A model generated the notes under the pieces. That model saw only the letters and a list, made by a program, of their open reading frames with translations. It was not told where the DNA came from and did no database searches. DNA of 64,000 nt from Streptomyces iconiensis (GTDB lineage: Bacteria; Actinomycetota; Actinomycetes; Streptomycetales; Streptomycetaceae): assembly GCF_028657195.3 (NCBI RefSeq), contig NZ_JANCPR020000031.1:47873-111872 (forward strand), given 5' to 3'. The translations under genes were made by a program, and so were the position numbers. Positions 1 to 8,282 of the stretch are shown one piece after another (positions within the stretch are counted from its first letter, which is position 1; the number at the start of each line of letters is the position of its first letter).

Positions 1-129
1 GTCTTCGTCTCCTTCGTGGAGAACGGCCCTCAAGACTGGTCGTTCGGTTTCGGGCGCGCGCAGTACACCGAAGGAGCCCTGCCGGTCCCCGCTACGGCAG
101 CGGACCGTGGCCCCGGCGCTCCGCAATGA
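1..129 (+). CDS. Tautomerase-family protein, C-terminal fragment (cut by window edge)
   Basis: Frame 1 is open from the first base to a TGA at 127-129. It encodes about 42 residues including VFVSFVENGPQDWSFGFG and RAQY. That pattern (hydrophobic strand, E-N-x-x-x-x-WSFG, G-x-AQY) is typical of the C-terminal part of 4-oxalocrotonate-tautomerase-like proteins, small enzymes that use an N-terminal proline. The proline lies outside the window, so activity cannot be judged. The last 38 bases overlap the end of the methyltransferase gene on the other strand, so the two genes converge. This probably marks the left edge of the biosynthetic cluster. The family call rests on one short motif stretch. 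Confidence 0.55.
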   Translation, partial: VFVSFVENGPQDWSFGFGRAQYTEGALPVPATAADRGPGAPQ

Positions 130-1027
130 CGCTGTACGCGCCGACCCGTTCCTCCAGAAGCGCGATCGACAGCGGAACGGACACATCGCGAATGGCAGCC
201 AAAGGAGGAGGCGTGCCGTGCGGAAAGCGCGTTTCGATGTTGCTCTTCAGCTCCAGGAGCCAGTGAGCCGCATCGGAGTACGAGGGCAGGACACGCATGT
301 CCCGTACAGCGAAGCCGCTTTGGCTTAGCACCTTCGCGAAGTACTCAGGTGTCTTGCGGTAGCCGATCGCCAGATGGTCGTCCTCCTGCGGGACGGCGGG
401 CTCGGCGGCGATGAACTCCTCGCTGTAGAGCGTCTCGGAGACGACGAGCAGTCCGCCTTCGCGCATACGTGCCGACAGCGCGGCCATCGTCACCTCGTAC
501 AACTGGTACGGGAAGTGGGTGATGGCCCCACGCAGGACGACGAGGTCGTAAAGGCGTTCCGGGTCGGGTAACCGGGAGATTTCAGCGGCGTCGCACAGGT
601 AGAGAGGAACGCGTCGTTTCTCGCCGTGGCGGGTTACGAAGTCAGCGCTGTATTCCAGCTGTTGCCTGCTGATGTTGACGCCCTCCAGGCAGTCGCACTC
701 GGGGAAGGCACGGGCGAGCTGATGCAGGGTGGCGCCCCAGCCGCAGCCGAGGTCGAGGACCCGTCGCATTCGGGGGCGGTCGGGCGCTGTGAGGCCGGCG
801 AGTTGCAGTTGTCGTTCGAGATGCCGGGTTCCGGCCTCGTCGAGGGAGACGGGCCGGGGCGAGTCGGGATGGTCGTAGACACCCCACTGGAAATGGAGGA
901 GATCTCCCAGCACCTTGCGCCAGTCCTCGGGGCTGTCTTCATAGGCGCTCGCCACCTTCTCCAGATAGGGGTGGTTCTTCTGGTGCCCCCCTATCACGCG
1001 GTAGCCGGCACTTTCGTCGTGGGTCAC
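92..1027 (-). CDS. SAM-dependent methyltransferase (class I)
   Basis: A 311-residue protein with the class I SAM-binding motif VLDLGCGWGATL at residues 90-101, an acidic residue ending the next strand, and a later LYDLVVLRGAITHF segment typical of motif IV. It should transfer a methyl group from S-adenosylmethionine to a small molecule. The substrate (N, O or C) cannot be told. The GTG start at 1027 is preceded by GGAGAAGAAAA, a good ribosome site. It lies 51 bases downstream of the helical protein gene at 1079-1831 and is the last gene of the leftward cluster, so it is probably a late tailoring step. The product is longer than a bare methyltransferase domain; an N-terminal extension of about 85 residues comes first. 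Confidence 0.8.
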   Translation of the reverse strand: MTHDESAGYRVIGGHQKNHPYLEKVASAYEDSPEDWRKVLGDLLHFQWGVYDHPDSPRPVSLDEAGTRHLERQLQLAGLTAPDRPRMRRVLDLGCGWGATLHQLARAFPECDCLEGVNISRQQLEYSADFVTRHGEKRRVPLYLCDAAEISRLPDPERLYDLVVLRGAITHFPYQLYEVTMAALSARMREGGLLVVSETLYSEEFIAAEPAVPQEDDHLAIGYRKTPEYFAKVLSQSGFAVRDMRVLPSYSDAAHWLLELKSNIETRFPHGTPPPLAAIRDVSVPLSIALLEERVGAYSVIAERRGHGPLP

Positions 1028-1078
1028 TTTTCTTCTCCTGGGTGCGGAAAGCCGGTTGGTGAGGGGCCATTGGGGGTC

Positions 1079-1831
1079 TCATCGCGGTGTCACCGTGTGG
1101 GGCGTTCCCGTGTCCGGTCCTGCCGCGTCGATCGCGGCGGTGCGCCAGGCGGCACCGATCGCCTCCTCGATCCTGCGGGCATGGAAGACGGCGTCACGGG
1201 GATCGTCGCCGCGGTCCAGCCCGTCCTGGACGACGGCGAGGGCGAGCGCGCACAAGGTGTCGTCGGCCGCGTCGTCGTAGTAGTCGAGGAATTCTTCCGG
1301 CACCTGGGCGCCGACCTCACGCAACCGGCTCACGAGCGCGCAACAGTCCGCGTAGTAGACCCGCATGTCGGTGTGCGCGGCGAGTGCTCCGGCCGCCTGG
1401 CTGCCGGCCAGAGCGGTCCAGGACATCGCGCTGTTGAATTCGTAGGCGCCGGTTTCAGGGGGCCAGCGGACGAGTTGGGAATCGCTCATCCCCAGCGCGC
1501 GTGCCACCTGTCGGAGTTTGGGACCGGCGTCGCACACAATGCGTCCCAGCGTGAGGTAGAGATCGGCGGCGGGAGGGTGCGGGAAACGGGCGAGCATGGT
1601 GCCGTAGGCGCCCAGTTCGGCTTTGTGTGACTGTGCCTCGATGGCGACCAGGCGGCGGAGCCGTTCCCGGCCGGTTTCTCCGTCGGCGGGGAGGTCCAGC
1701 AAGGCGTTGGGGAGGGGAGCGGCCTTACGCAGATGCTCGACCTCGCTCACGAGATCCTTCGCCGTGGTCCTGCCGGTCCTATCAGTCCTGCCGGTCCTGC
1801 CGGTCCTGCCGGTCCTGTCGGATTCGGACAT
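1079..1831 (-). CDS. All-helical protein, possibly TenA/heme-oxygenase-like (copy 1)
   Basis: A 250-residue, mostly helical protein paralogous to the product of 11382-12158. The two share RRLVA-x-EAQ-x-H-x-AE, AYG-x-ML-x-RFP, SW-x-AL-x-GSQAA and the segment ALA-x-HTDM-x-VYY followed by a conserved Cys. Conserved Glu and His in the first shared helix plus His/Asp in a later one recall TenA and heme-oxygenase-like diiron oxidases, but the spacing does not match the classical ligands exactly. The family call is tentative. ATG at 1831 follows a GGAAG site. Residues 8-22 are a (GRT)n-like run encoded by a 9-base tandem repeat and are probably unstructured. A role as oxidase or cyclase in the cluster is inference. 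Confidence 0.5.
   Translation of the reverse strand: MSESDRTGRTGRTGRTDRTGRTTAKDLVSEVEHLRKAAPLPNALLDLPADGETGRERLRRLVAIEAQSHKAELGAYGTMLARFPHPPAADLYLTLGRIVCDAGPKLRQVARALGMSDSQLVRWPPETGAYEFNSAMSWTALAGSQAAGALAAHTDMRVYYADCCALVSRLREVGAQVPEEFLDYYDDAADDTLCALALAVVQDGLDRGDDPRDAVFHARRIEEAIGAAWRTAAIDAAGPDTGTPHTVTPR
1765..1820. repeat. 9-base tandem repeat inside the 5' end of the helical-protein gene
   Basis: About six imperfect copies of CCGGTCCTG. Read on the minus strand they encode the Gly-Arg-Thr repeats near the N terminus of the 250-residue protein. The other copy of this protein lacks them, so the repeat is a recent local expansion. Confidence 0.8.
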
Positions 1832-1848
1832 GTCGCGGGGCTTCCTTT

Positions 1849-1985
1849 CTGGCTTTCCGAGAGCTGCTTTTCCGTGAGCTGGCGTTCCGAGAGCCGGCGG
1901 CTTTCTGAAGCTGGCTTTCCGGGAGCTGGCTTCTCTCGGCTGCCCGAGCGCCGGGTTACCGAGCGCCGGGTTACCGAGAGCTGTA
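1849..1985. repeat. Degenerate tandem repeat in the 181-base junction
   Basis: The gap between the aminotransferase and the helical-protein gene is filled by degenerate copies of a unit like GGCTTTCCGAGAGCTG. It then has two exact copies of GAGCGCCGGGTTACC. No promoter or terminator is evident. Confidence 0.75.
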
Positions 1986-2012
1986 CGCCGCTGTGACCGG
2001 GCGCGGCGGGCT

Positions 2013-3284
2013 TCACGCCGGGTCAGGAGTGCGGCGGAATTCCGTGAGGAGCCTGTCCATCCGGCGGATGCCTTCGGCTAGTTCGGACGGCTCGGCGAGC
2101 GTGGTGAGACGGATGTGCGGGGGTCCGCCGGGGTGGTCGTCGGAAGGGGCGAAGACGCTGCCGGGAGCGACCAGTACGGATTCGCGGCGCAGCAGCGCCT
2201 CCGCGAATTCTTCCGTCCGCAATCGCGCCGGCAGCGGGAGCCGCGGATAGGCGTAAAAGGCCCCTTGGGGCAAGGCGCAGGAGACGCCGGGCAGTTGGGT
2301 GAGCGCCTGGTACGCCGTGTTCCGCCGGAGGGTGAGCGCGCCGTCGGGAGCGGTGACGCGCCTGACTCCCGCCCGGGTGGTCGCCGACAGGGCCGGGGGC
2401 ACGGCCAGTTGCCCCGTGGCGTTCGGGCACAGGCGCAGGGAACAGAGTTCCGCGAGGGTGTCCCGGTACGCCTCGCCCATACCGGGTGGGCGGCTGAGAA
2501 GCACCCAGCCCACGCGGTAGCCGGGCAGCCGGCAGAACTTGGACAGTCCTCCGAAGCTGAGGCACAGCAGGTCAGGAGCGAACGTGGCCAGCGGGACGAA
2601 GGGTTCGGTTCCGTAGCGGACCTCGTCGTACACCTCGTCGGCGAAGAGCACCAGATCGTGCGCCCGGGCCACGGCCGCTATCTCTTCGAGGGTGCGGGGC
2701 GGCCAGACCGCGCCGGTGGGATTGCCGGGGTTGATCACCACGATGGCCCGGGTCCGCGGTCCCACACGTGCTGCCAGTTCGCCCGGATCCGGTGTCCAAG
2801 CCTCGTCCTCGCGGCAGGGGTACGGGACGGGAACGGCTCCGGTGAGGCCCACGCACGCGCGCCAGAGCGGATATCCGGGCGAGGGCACGAGTACCTGGTC
2901 GCCGGGGTCGAGGAGTGCCTGTGTGGTCAGCGTGGCCAGTTCGGAGACGCCGTTGCCCAGGCACACGTCCCGGGGTGTGGCCCAGGAGATGCCGCGCCGA
3001 TCGCGGAAGTGTTCGGCGACGGCCGTCCGCGCCTCGCCGGTGCCGGTCTCCGGGGTGTACCCGCCTGCCTCACCGAGGCGTTCCCTTACCGCACCGACCA
3101 CGTGATCGGGGGGATCCAGGCCGTGTGCGGCGGGGTCGCCGAGGTTGAGGTCGATCAGCTCCCTGCCCTCGGCACGCAGGCGCGCGGCCAGCTTCATCAG
3201 GGGGCCGCGCAGTCCGGGAGCGAGGCGGCGGGCGGTGACCGAGGGGCGCGGGTCGCGGGCCGTGGTCCTGTGCGGGGCTGTCAT
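2013..3284 (-). CDS. Class I/II PLP-dependent aminotransferase
   Basis: A 423-residue fold-type I aminotransferase. INPGNPTGAVW (residues 184-194), LFADEVYDEVRYG (213-225) and SFGGLSKFCRLPGYRVGW with the PLP-binding Lys at about 249 are all present, so it should be active. It moves an amino group between an amino acid and a keto acid or aldehyde. Overall it is closest in pattern to AspC/AlaA-type enzymes. The ATG at 3284 overlaps the stop of the FAD oxidoreductase gene by four bases, indicating translational coupling. In this cluster it could aminate an aldehyde released by the A-T-R synthetase or prepare the synthetase's amino acid substrate; the sequence does not decide between these. Confidence 0.88.
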   Translation of the reverse strand: MTAPHRTTARDPRPSVTARRLAPGLRGPLMKLAARLRAEGRELIDLNLGDPAAHGLDPPDHVVGAVRERLGEAGGYTPETGTGEARTAVAEHFRDRRGISWATPRDVCLGNGVSELATLTTQALLDPGDQVLVPSPGYPLWRACVGLTGAVPVPYPCREDEAWTPDPGELAARVGPRTRAIVVINPGNPTGAVWPPRTLEEIAAVARAHDLVLFADEVYDEVRYGTEPFVPLATFAPDLLCLSFGGLSKFCRLPGYRVGWVLLSRPPGMGEAYRDTLAELCSLRLCPNATGQLAVPPALSATTRAGVRRVTAPDGALTLRRNTAYQALTQLPGVSCALPQGAFYAYPRLPLPARLRTEEFAEALLRRESVLVAPGSVFAPSDDHPGGPPHIRLTTLAEPSELAEGIRRMDRLLTEFRRTPDPA

Positions 3285-4618
3285 CGGGCGGTTCCCTCCG
3301 GCGTCACCCGGGTCAGCTCTGCCCGCAGCTCTCCCATGCGCACCGTGTCGGGAGCTATGCGTTCGACGGCGCTGACGGCGGACCGTACGGCCGCCTCCTG
3401 GCTGTCGACGTCATGCATATAGCTGCCCGCGAGCTGCAGATGCGGGCTGCCCGAGCGGGCGCGCAGCTCGTCGCGGGCCCGGACGGCGTCGGCGGTGAGG
3501 AGCAGCTGACGGTAGTTCTCACGGTGCAGTTCGTGGGAGGGCGCTGCGCGGTGCGTGATCCAGCTCTTGAAGATGTCCACCCCCAGCGAAGGCCCGAACC
3601 AATAGGTGGTCTCGCCCCACCCGCCATGGGAGGTGACGTTCACGGCCGACCAGTGGCGGCGGTCGGCCGGCATGTGTGCGGGGTCCCGGTGCAGGGCCAC
3701 CGTCACCGGTACGTAGGGGAGTTGGCGCAGGCGCGCGCCGATCACGGCGTAGGCGGGTTGGTCGTCGAGCAGCTGTGCGGCTGCCTCGGCCGGGAGGGCG
3801 ACGACGGCACGGTCGTAGGTCTCCTCCCCGCTCTCCGGCGTTGTGACATGGATCGGTGCGCTTCCGCCGTCTCCGGCAGCGGACAGGGAGGTGACCGGGC
3901 AGCCGAGACGGAGGCGATCTCCGAGCGAGGCAGCGAGCCGGGTGGTGACCGTCTGGAGGCCCCCGGTGAGGTTGGCCCACCGGGCGGCCACGTCAGGCCG
4001 GTCCGGCGGGGACATCAGGGCCCAGGCCGCCGCGATCCGCGCGGGCATGGCAGCGGCGTCCCCGGACCGACAGCCGACGAAGGACGCCAGCCACGGCAGC
4101 AGTACGTGATCGCGTACGGCGGCAGGGGTGCCCAGTGTGCGGGTCAGTTGCTCCACGGTGACGGACGGATCGCCTTGCCCCGGGCCCGGCTCTGCAGCGG
4201 CGCCCAGGAACTCCTGGACGTGCTGCCAGGTCCGGCCGGTGACGGGAGAGCGTCCCGTGCGGGCGTCGTTCCCGGCGTCGGGAGTGACCAGGGAAGGAGT
4301 GGCTGTTCCGTGTGTGGTGACGGTGAGGGACAAGGGTGCGCTGACTTCGTCCCCCGTACCGATGCCCAGCAGCCGCCGCAGCGCCCGGTGGGCGAGGAAG
4401 TCCACCGGCGACAGGTGCTGGGCTCCCGAATCCACCAGCACCGTGCGCTGCCCCTCGGCGCCGGGATCGGGAACGGAGACCGGGACGGGGACGGGAACGG
4501 ACAGGACGTTCCCTCCGGAGCGCGGCCTCGACTCGTAGACCGTGACCTCGTGTTCAGGAGCCAGCAGCCAGGCCGCGCTCAGGCCCGAGATGCCCGCTCC
4601 GATGACGGCGATGCGCAT
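3281..4618 (-). CDS. FAD-dependent amine-oxidase-like oxidoreductase (copy 1)
   Basis: A 445-residue flavoprotein with an N-terminal dinucleotide site, MRIAVIGAGISGLSAAWLL, followed by an acidic residue at the end of strand 2 (YESRPRSGG). It resembles predicted NAD/FAD-binding proteins of the COG2907 / flavin amine oxidase type. A paralogue lies at 10100-11374. Both share HMDP/MPADRR-x-WSA-x-NVT-x-HG, ET-x-W-x-GP and a C-terminal DVD-x-QE-x-A segment that closes the FAD site. A short Val-Pro repeat (residues 41-52) is specific to this copy. Its stop overlaps the aminotransferase start by four bases. Likely role: oxidation of an amine or C-C bond on the pathway intermediate; substrate unknown. 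Confidence 0.8.
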   Translation of the reverse strand: MRIAVIGAGISGLSAAWLLAPEHEVTVYESRPRSGGNVLSVPVPVPVSVPDPGAEGQRTVLVDSGAQHLSPVDFLAHRALRRLLGIGTGDEVSAPLSLTVTTHGTATPSLVTPDAGNDARTGRSPVTGRTWQHVQEFLGAAAEPGPGQGDPSVTVEQLTRTLGTPAAVRDHVLLPWLASFVGCRSGDAAAMPARIAAAWALMSPPDRPDVAARWANLTGGLQTVTTRLAASLGDRLRLGCPVTSLSAAGDGGSAPIHVTTPESGEETYDRAVVALPAEAAAQLLDDQPAYAVIGARLRQLPYVPVTVALHRDPAHMPADRRHWSAVNVTSHGGWGETTYWFGPSLGVDIFKSWITHRAAPSHELHRENYRQLLLTADAVRARDELRARSGSPHLQLAGSYMHDVDSQEAAVRSAVSAVERIAPDTVRMGELRAELTRVTPEGTAR

Positions 4619-4650
4619 ACGTACCTTCCTGAGTCGGGTGGACGGAATCG

Positions 4651-4748
4651 GCGGCGCCGGCTCCCCGGGGCTTGTGCGGCGCCGACTCTCCCCTTTCGCG
4701 GCGCCGGCTCCTCCGCCTCCGGGCGCCGGCTCCTCCGCTTCCGGGGTG
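4651..4748. repeat. GGCGCCGGCTCC tandem repeat in the synthetase/oxidase gap
   Basis: Four degenerate copies of a unit around GGCGCCGGCTCCTCCGC fill most of the 165-base gap between the A-T-R synthetase and the FAD oxidoreductase gene. The copies contain GGCGCC palindromes and could fold. There is no U-run to suggest an intrinsic terminator. Confidence 0.75.
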
Positions 4749-4783
4749 GTCCCGGGGACCGTGCGGCAGTTCGCCGGGTGCCT

Positions 4784-7700
4784 TCAGTCGACGGGGGTCT
4801 GCGCCTCCGGCGGTGGGAAGAAGCCTGAATCGCGGAAGTAGCGCAGATAGAGGTCGATCAGGTGCTCATCGACGGGCGGGCAGACGATCCCGCTGCCGGC
4901 CGTCGCCCTCTCCGTGTTGCCGCGGTCGAAGCCGGGGAAGACGCCGGCGAAGTACATCTCCTTCACCGAGATGCCCGAGTCGCGGGCCGGTTCGATGAAC
5001 ATGGGGATGTAGGGCGCCATGGGGTGCTCGGGGTGATCGGCCGTCAGCCGGGCGATCACGTCCACCCATGCGTCGTACGGCTGGGTACGGACCCGGTATC
5101 CCATGGTGCGCAGCCGGTCGACGAGCAGATCGAGCCGGGCGTCGTGGGGGTTCGTGATGTGGTACACCCTGCCGTCCGGTTCCTCGTGGGTGAGGACGCG
5201 CGTGATCACGTCCGCTGTGTAGTCGACGGGCACGAAGTCGAGGGGCAGCGGGATGTCGGGGGCGATGCCCGTCTCGGCGATGGTGCGGAAGAGCGCGCAC
5301 ATCATGGTGTCCGTGTTCCAGACGCCGCGTCCGGTGGTGCCCGTGACCTCGTAGGGCCGGTGGATGGCGGCGGGCAGCCCGCGTTCGGCCGCCGAGGACA
5401 CCATGCTTTCGGCGACCCACTTGCTCTCCGGGTAGCCCAGGGAGATGCGGTCGGGGTGGGCCAGCGGGGTGTCCTCCGACACGTGGCGTACGCCGGCGGT
5501 ACCGAAGCCGGCGATGACGGCGATCGTGGAGACGTAGTGGACCGGCTTGAGCGTGTGTGCGGTGGCCAGCTCCAGAACGGTGGCGGTGCCTCCCACGTTG
5601 GTGGGAGCCAGGGCCTCATAGGGGTAGGCGAAGTTGACCTGGGAGCCGGCGTGCAGGATGAGGTCGCTCTCGCGGGCGACGCGGTCCCAGGTGGTGTCGT
5701 CCAGGCCGAACCGGGGCTCGGACAGCTCTCCTGGAACGGGTGTCAGGTGGTCCTCGCAGGCCGAGGGGTCGAGAGCGAAGCGGCGCATACGTGCCGCGAG
5801 CCGCGCGAGGCCCTCCGCCTCGTCGCCCGCCCGGGTCAGGCAGAACACCCGGCGCACACCGGCCTGGACAAGCCTGTCGATCACGTGGACGCCCAGGAAG
5901 CCGGTACCTCCGGTGAGCAGCACCGATTCCGGCACCGCTCGCCGGGGAGCCGGCGGCGCGTCGAAGCGCAGCCGCGGGTCGAGCGCCGCATCGGCCGTGA
6001 AGTCGGGGCGTGCGGCGTCCGGGAGCTGTCCCGTGGCCGTGGCCAGGTCGCGTACGCGGCCGGTGAACGCGGAGAGCGTCGGGTTGTCCAGCAGGGTGCG
6101 GATCAGGTCGCGGCTGTGCTCGGGGCGGATCGAGAAGCGTTGCCGAGTGGCCGCGGCGACCTGGGTGGCACGCAGCGAGGTACCTCCCAGTGCGAAGAAG
6201 TCGTCCTCCGCGCCGGGAGTGCCGAGGCCGAGGAGGTCGCCCCAGATCTCGGCGACGGTCTCTTCCTCGCGGCCGAGGGGCGCACCGTTCCCGGCCCGGC
6301 CCCCGGCTGTCCTGTCCCCCTCCGCGGAACCCCCTTGTGCCCGATCTCCCTCCCCTCGATCTCCCTCTCCCCCGGCGGTCTCTCCCCTGTCGGTCATCAG
6401 CGAGAGCAGCTGGTCGCGGTCCGGCTTCCCGCTGCTCTGGAGCGGCAGCCCCTCCGCCACTACGAGACGCGCGGGCACCATGTAGGCCGGTAACCGGTCG
6501 CGTGCGTGGTCGAGTGTCCGCCGGTCGAGACCGGAGGTATCGGCGCCGGGGACAGCGACGACAGCCGCTCCGAGGCGCTCTCCCGCTCCTTGCCCGATGA
6601 CGTCGGCGGCGGCCTGTGCGATCTGGGGGTGTGCTGTCAGTACGGCTTCGACCTCGTCGAGTTCCACCCGGAAGCCACGGATCTTCACCTGGCGGTCCCG
6701 GCGCCCCAGGAACTCCAGTACGCCGTCCCTGCGTTGGCGCACCACGTCCCCCGTGCGGTACAGGCGCGCTCGCGGGTCGGATCCGAAGGGGTCGGGGACG
6801 AAGCGCTGCGCTGTTTTGCCGGGATCGTTGAGGTAGCCGAGGGCGACGCCGTCTCCTCCGAGCCACAGCTCGCCCTCCTCACCGGGGGCTGCCAGGTCAC
6901 CGTCGTGCCTGACGACGTACGCGGTCGTGTTCGCAACCGGCCTGCCGATCGGCACCAGTTCGGCGTGCGGGGAGAGCCTGTCGATCCGGTGCGTGGTGGA
7001 CATGACCGCGTTCTCGGACGGTCCGTACCCGTTGAGGAACACGCGTGGACCGCCGTGTTCGAGCACGGCCCTGACCGCGGAGGGGTTGAGCACGTCACCA
7101 CCGGCCATCAGGCACCTGAGAGAACCGAACATCTCCGGCTTGGCCTCGGCGTGCCGGTGGAACAGACCCGCGCTGAGCCACAGGGTGGTGATCCTCCGCC
7201 GCCGCAGCGTCCGGGCCAGGTCCTCACTGTCGAGCAGGTCGTCGGGGTCGGGGATGACGAGGCAAGCACCGTTCAGCAGGGTGCAGAAGATCTCGTAACA
7301 GGAGACGTCGAAGGTCGGGTTGGTCGTGGCGAGCAGGCGGTCGTCGGCGCCGGGTACGGAGGGATCGTCCGCGTGGACGAGCCTGACGAGCCCGCGATGG
7401 GTGCAGACGACTCCCTTCGGCGTGCCCGTCGACCCGGAGGTGTAGATGACGTAGGCCGGGTCGGGCGCGCCGCGCCCCTCGGTCCAGGTGGTGTCCGGCG
7501 AGGGCAGCTCGTGCCCGGCCATGTCGTCCACCGGCACCCTCGTCGCCCGTACGGTGTCCGGGATTTCGCAGTCCTGGGCCGTGATGACGTGACCGGCTTC
7601 CGAGTCCTCCAGGACCTGCACCAGCCGTGCCTCCGGATGGTCCGGGTCCAGTGGCAGATAGACGGCGCCGGCTTCGAGGACGGCCAGCGCGGCAACCACG

Positions 7701-7990
7701 AAGTGCGCCGACCGCTCCAGCAGTACGGCCACGACCTCGCCCTCGCCCACGCCGCGGGCCCGCAAGTGGCAGGCGGCGCGGCGCACTTGATCGCGCAGCT
7801 CGCGGTAGCTCCACTCGCCGGCGCTCCACGTGAGGGCCGGCGCGTCAGGTGTCCGTTCGACGGCGGCGGCGAACAGGTCGGTGAGCAGCGCGTCCCGTGG
7901 ATAGTCGGTGGTTGTGGCGTTCCACTTCGCGATGTCGTCGGGCAGGTTCTGTGTCTGTCGTGTCCCGGACTGTTGTGTCCCGGTCGGCAT
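4784..7990 (-). CDS. Stand-alone NRPS-like synthetase, A-T-R (adenylation-thiolation-thioester reductase)
   Basis: A 1068-residue single module without a condensation domain. Adenylation: VIYTSGSTGTPKG (181-193), NGYGPSENAV (320-329), YRTGD (411-415), QVKIRGFRVELDE (435-447) and catalytic Lys in SSGKPDRD (519-526). Carrier: FFALGGTSL with the phosphopantetheine Ser at about 605. Reductase: LLTGGTGFLG (692-701) and the SDR-type GYPESKW (Tyr853, Lys857). It should activate one amino acid, hold it as a thioester and release it with NAD(P)H as an aldehyde or alcohol. My hand-aligned specificity code is D-V-Y-W-M-G-G-V-M-K, which I cannot assign. A Gly/Asp-rich linker (538-566) joins A and T. Codon 500 is TTA. 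It is the core enzyme of the cluster. Confidence 0.9.
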   Translation of the reverse strand: MPTGTQQSGTRQTQNLPDDIAKWNATTTDYPRDALLTDLFAAAVERTPDAPALTWSAGEWSYRELRDQVRRAACHLRARGVGEGEVVAVLLERSAHFVVAALAVLEAGAVYLPLDPDHPEARLVQVLEDSEAGHVITAQDCEIPDTVRATRVPVDDMAGHELPSPDTTWTEGRGAPDPAYVIYTSGSTGTPKGVVCTHRGLVRLVHADDPSVPGADDRLLATTNPTFDVSCYEIFCTLLNGACLVIPDPDDLLDSEDLARTLRRRRITTLWLSAGLFHRHAEAKPEMFGSLRCLMAGGDVLNPSAVRAVLEHGGPRVFLNGYGPSENAVMSTTHRIDRLSPHAELVPIGRPVANTTAYVVRHDGDLAAPGEEGELWLGGDGVALGYLNDPGKTAQRFVPDPFGSDPRARLYRTGDVVRQRRDGVLEFLGRRDRQVKIRGFRVELDEVEAVLTAHPQIAQAAADVIGQGAGERLGAAVVAVPGADTSGLDRRTLDHARDRLPAYMVPARLVVAEGLPLQSSGKPDRDQLLSLMTDRGETAGGEGDRGEGDRAQGGSAEGDRTAGGRAGNGAPLGREEETVAEIWGDLLGLGTPGAEDDFFALGGTSLRATQVAAATRQRFSIRPEHSRDLIRTLLDNPTLSAFTGRVRDLATATGQLPDAARPDFTADAALDPRLRFDAPPAPRRAVPESVLLTGGTGFLGVHVIDRLVQAGVRRVFCLTRAGDEAEGLARLAARMRRFALDPSACEDHLTPVPGELSEPRFGLDDTTWDRVARESDLILHAGSQVNFAYPYEALAPTNVGGTATVLELATAHTLKPVHYVSTIAVIAGFGTAGVRHVSEDTPLAHPDRISLGYPESKWVAESMVSSAAERGLPAAIHRPYEVTGTTGRGVWNTDTMMCALFRTIAETGIAPDIPLPLDFVPVDYTADVITRVLTHEEPDGRVYHITNPHDARLDLLVDRLRTMGYRVRTQPYDAWVDVIARLTADHPEHPMAPYIPMFIEPARDSGISVKEMYFAGVFPGFDRGNTERATAGSGIVCPPVDEHLIDLYLRYFRDSGFFPPPEAQTPVD

Positions 7991-8003
7991 CGGAATGCCC
8001 CTT

Positions 8004-8044
8004 CCGGAGAAGTCGGTGGTGTACCCGGAGAAGTCGGTGGTCTA
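8004..8044. repeat. Two-copy 20-base direct repeat upstream of the synthetase
   Basis: CCGGAGAAGTCGGTGGTGTA is repeated once with one mismatch, 14 bases upstream of the synthetase start (7990). On the minus strand the proximal copy ends in a GGAAGGGGC ribosome-site region, so the duplication abuts the translation start. Confidence 0.75.
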
Positions 8045-8163
8045 CGGGGAAACGGGCGGTGGTGCCTTTGGGCGCGGGCAGGCAGGCGGCTCGCGCCGCG
8101 GCCGAACGCGGTCCTGGCCTGCGAGGGTTGGGCCCGCGCCCTCACGCCGGAACCCAGGCGGGG

Positions 8164-8272
8164 TCCTGGCGCCGGGGCCCCGGAGCACGGTTCTGGCACC
8201 GGACCGGAGTACGGCCCTGGCGCCGGCCCGGAGAACGGTTCCGGCACCGCCGGCCCGGAGCACGGTCCTGGC
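8164..8272. repeat. Four-unit degenerate minisatellite (about 27-base unit)
   Basis: Four tandem units of about 24-28 bases built around CCGGAGCACGGTTCTGG lie between the MDR gene (ends 8283) and the synthetase. The whole 292-base gap 7991-8282 holds only this and the 20-base repeat. I see no gene in it. It may carry a promoter for the downstream half of the cluster, but none is recognisable. Confidence 0.75.
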
Positions 8273-8282
8273 CCACGGGGGC

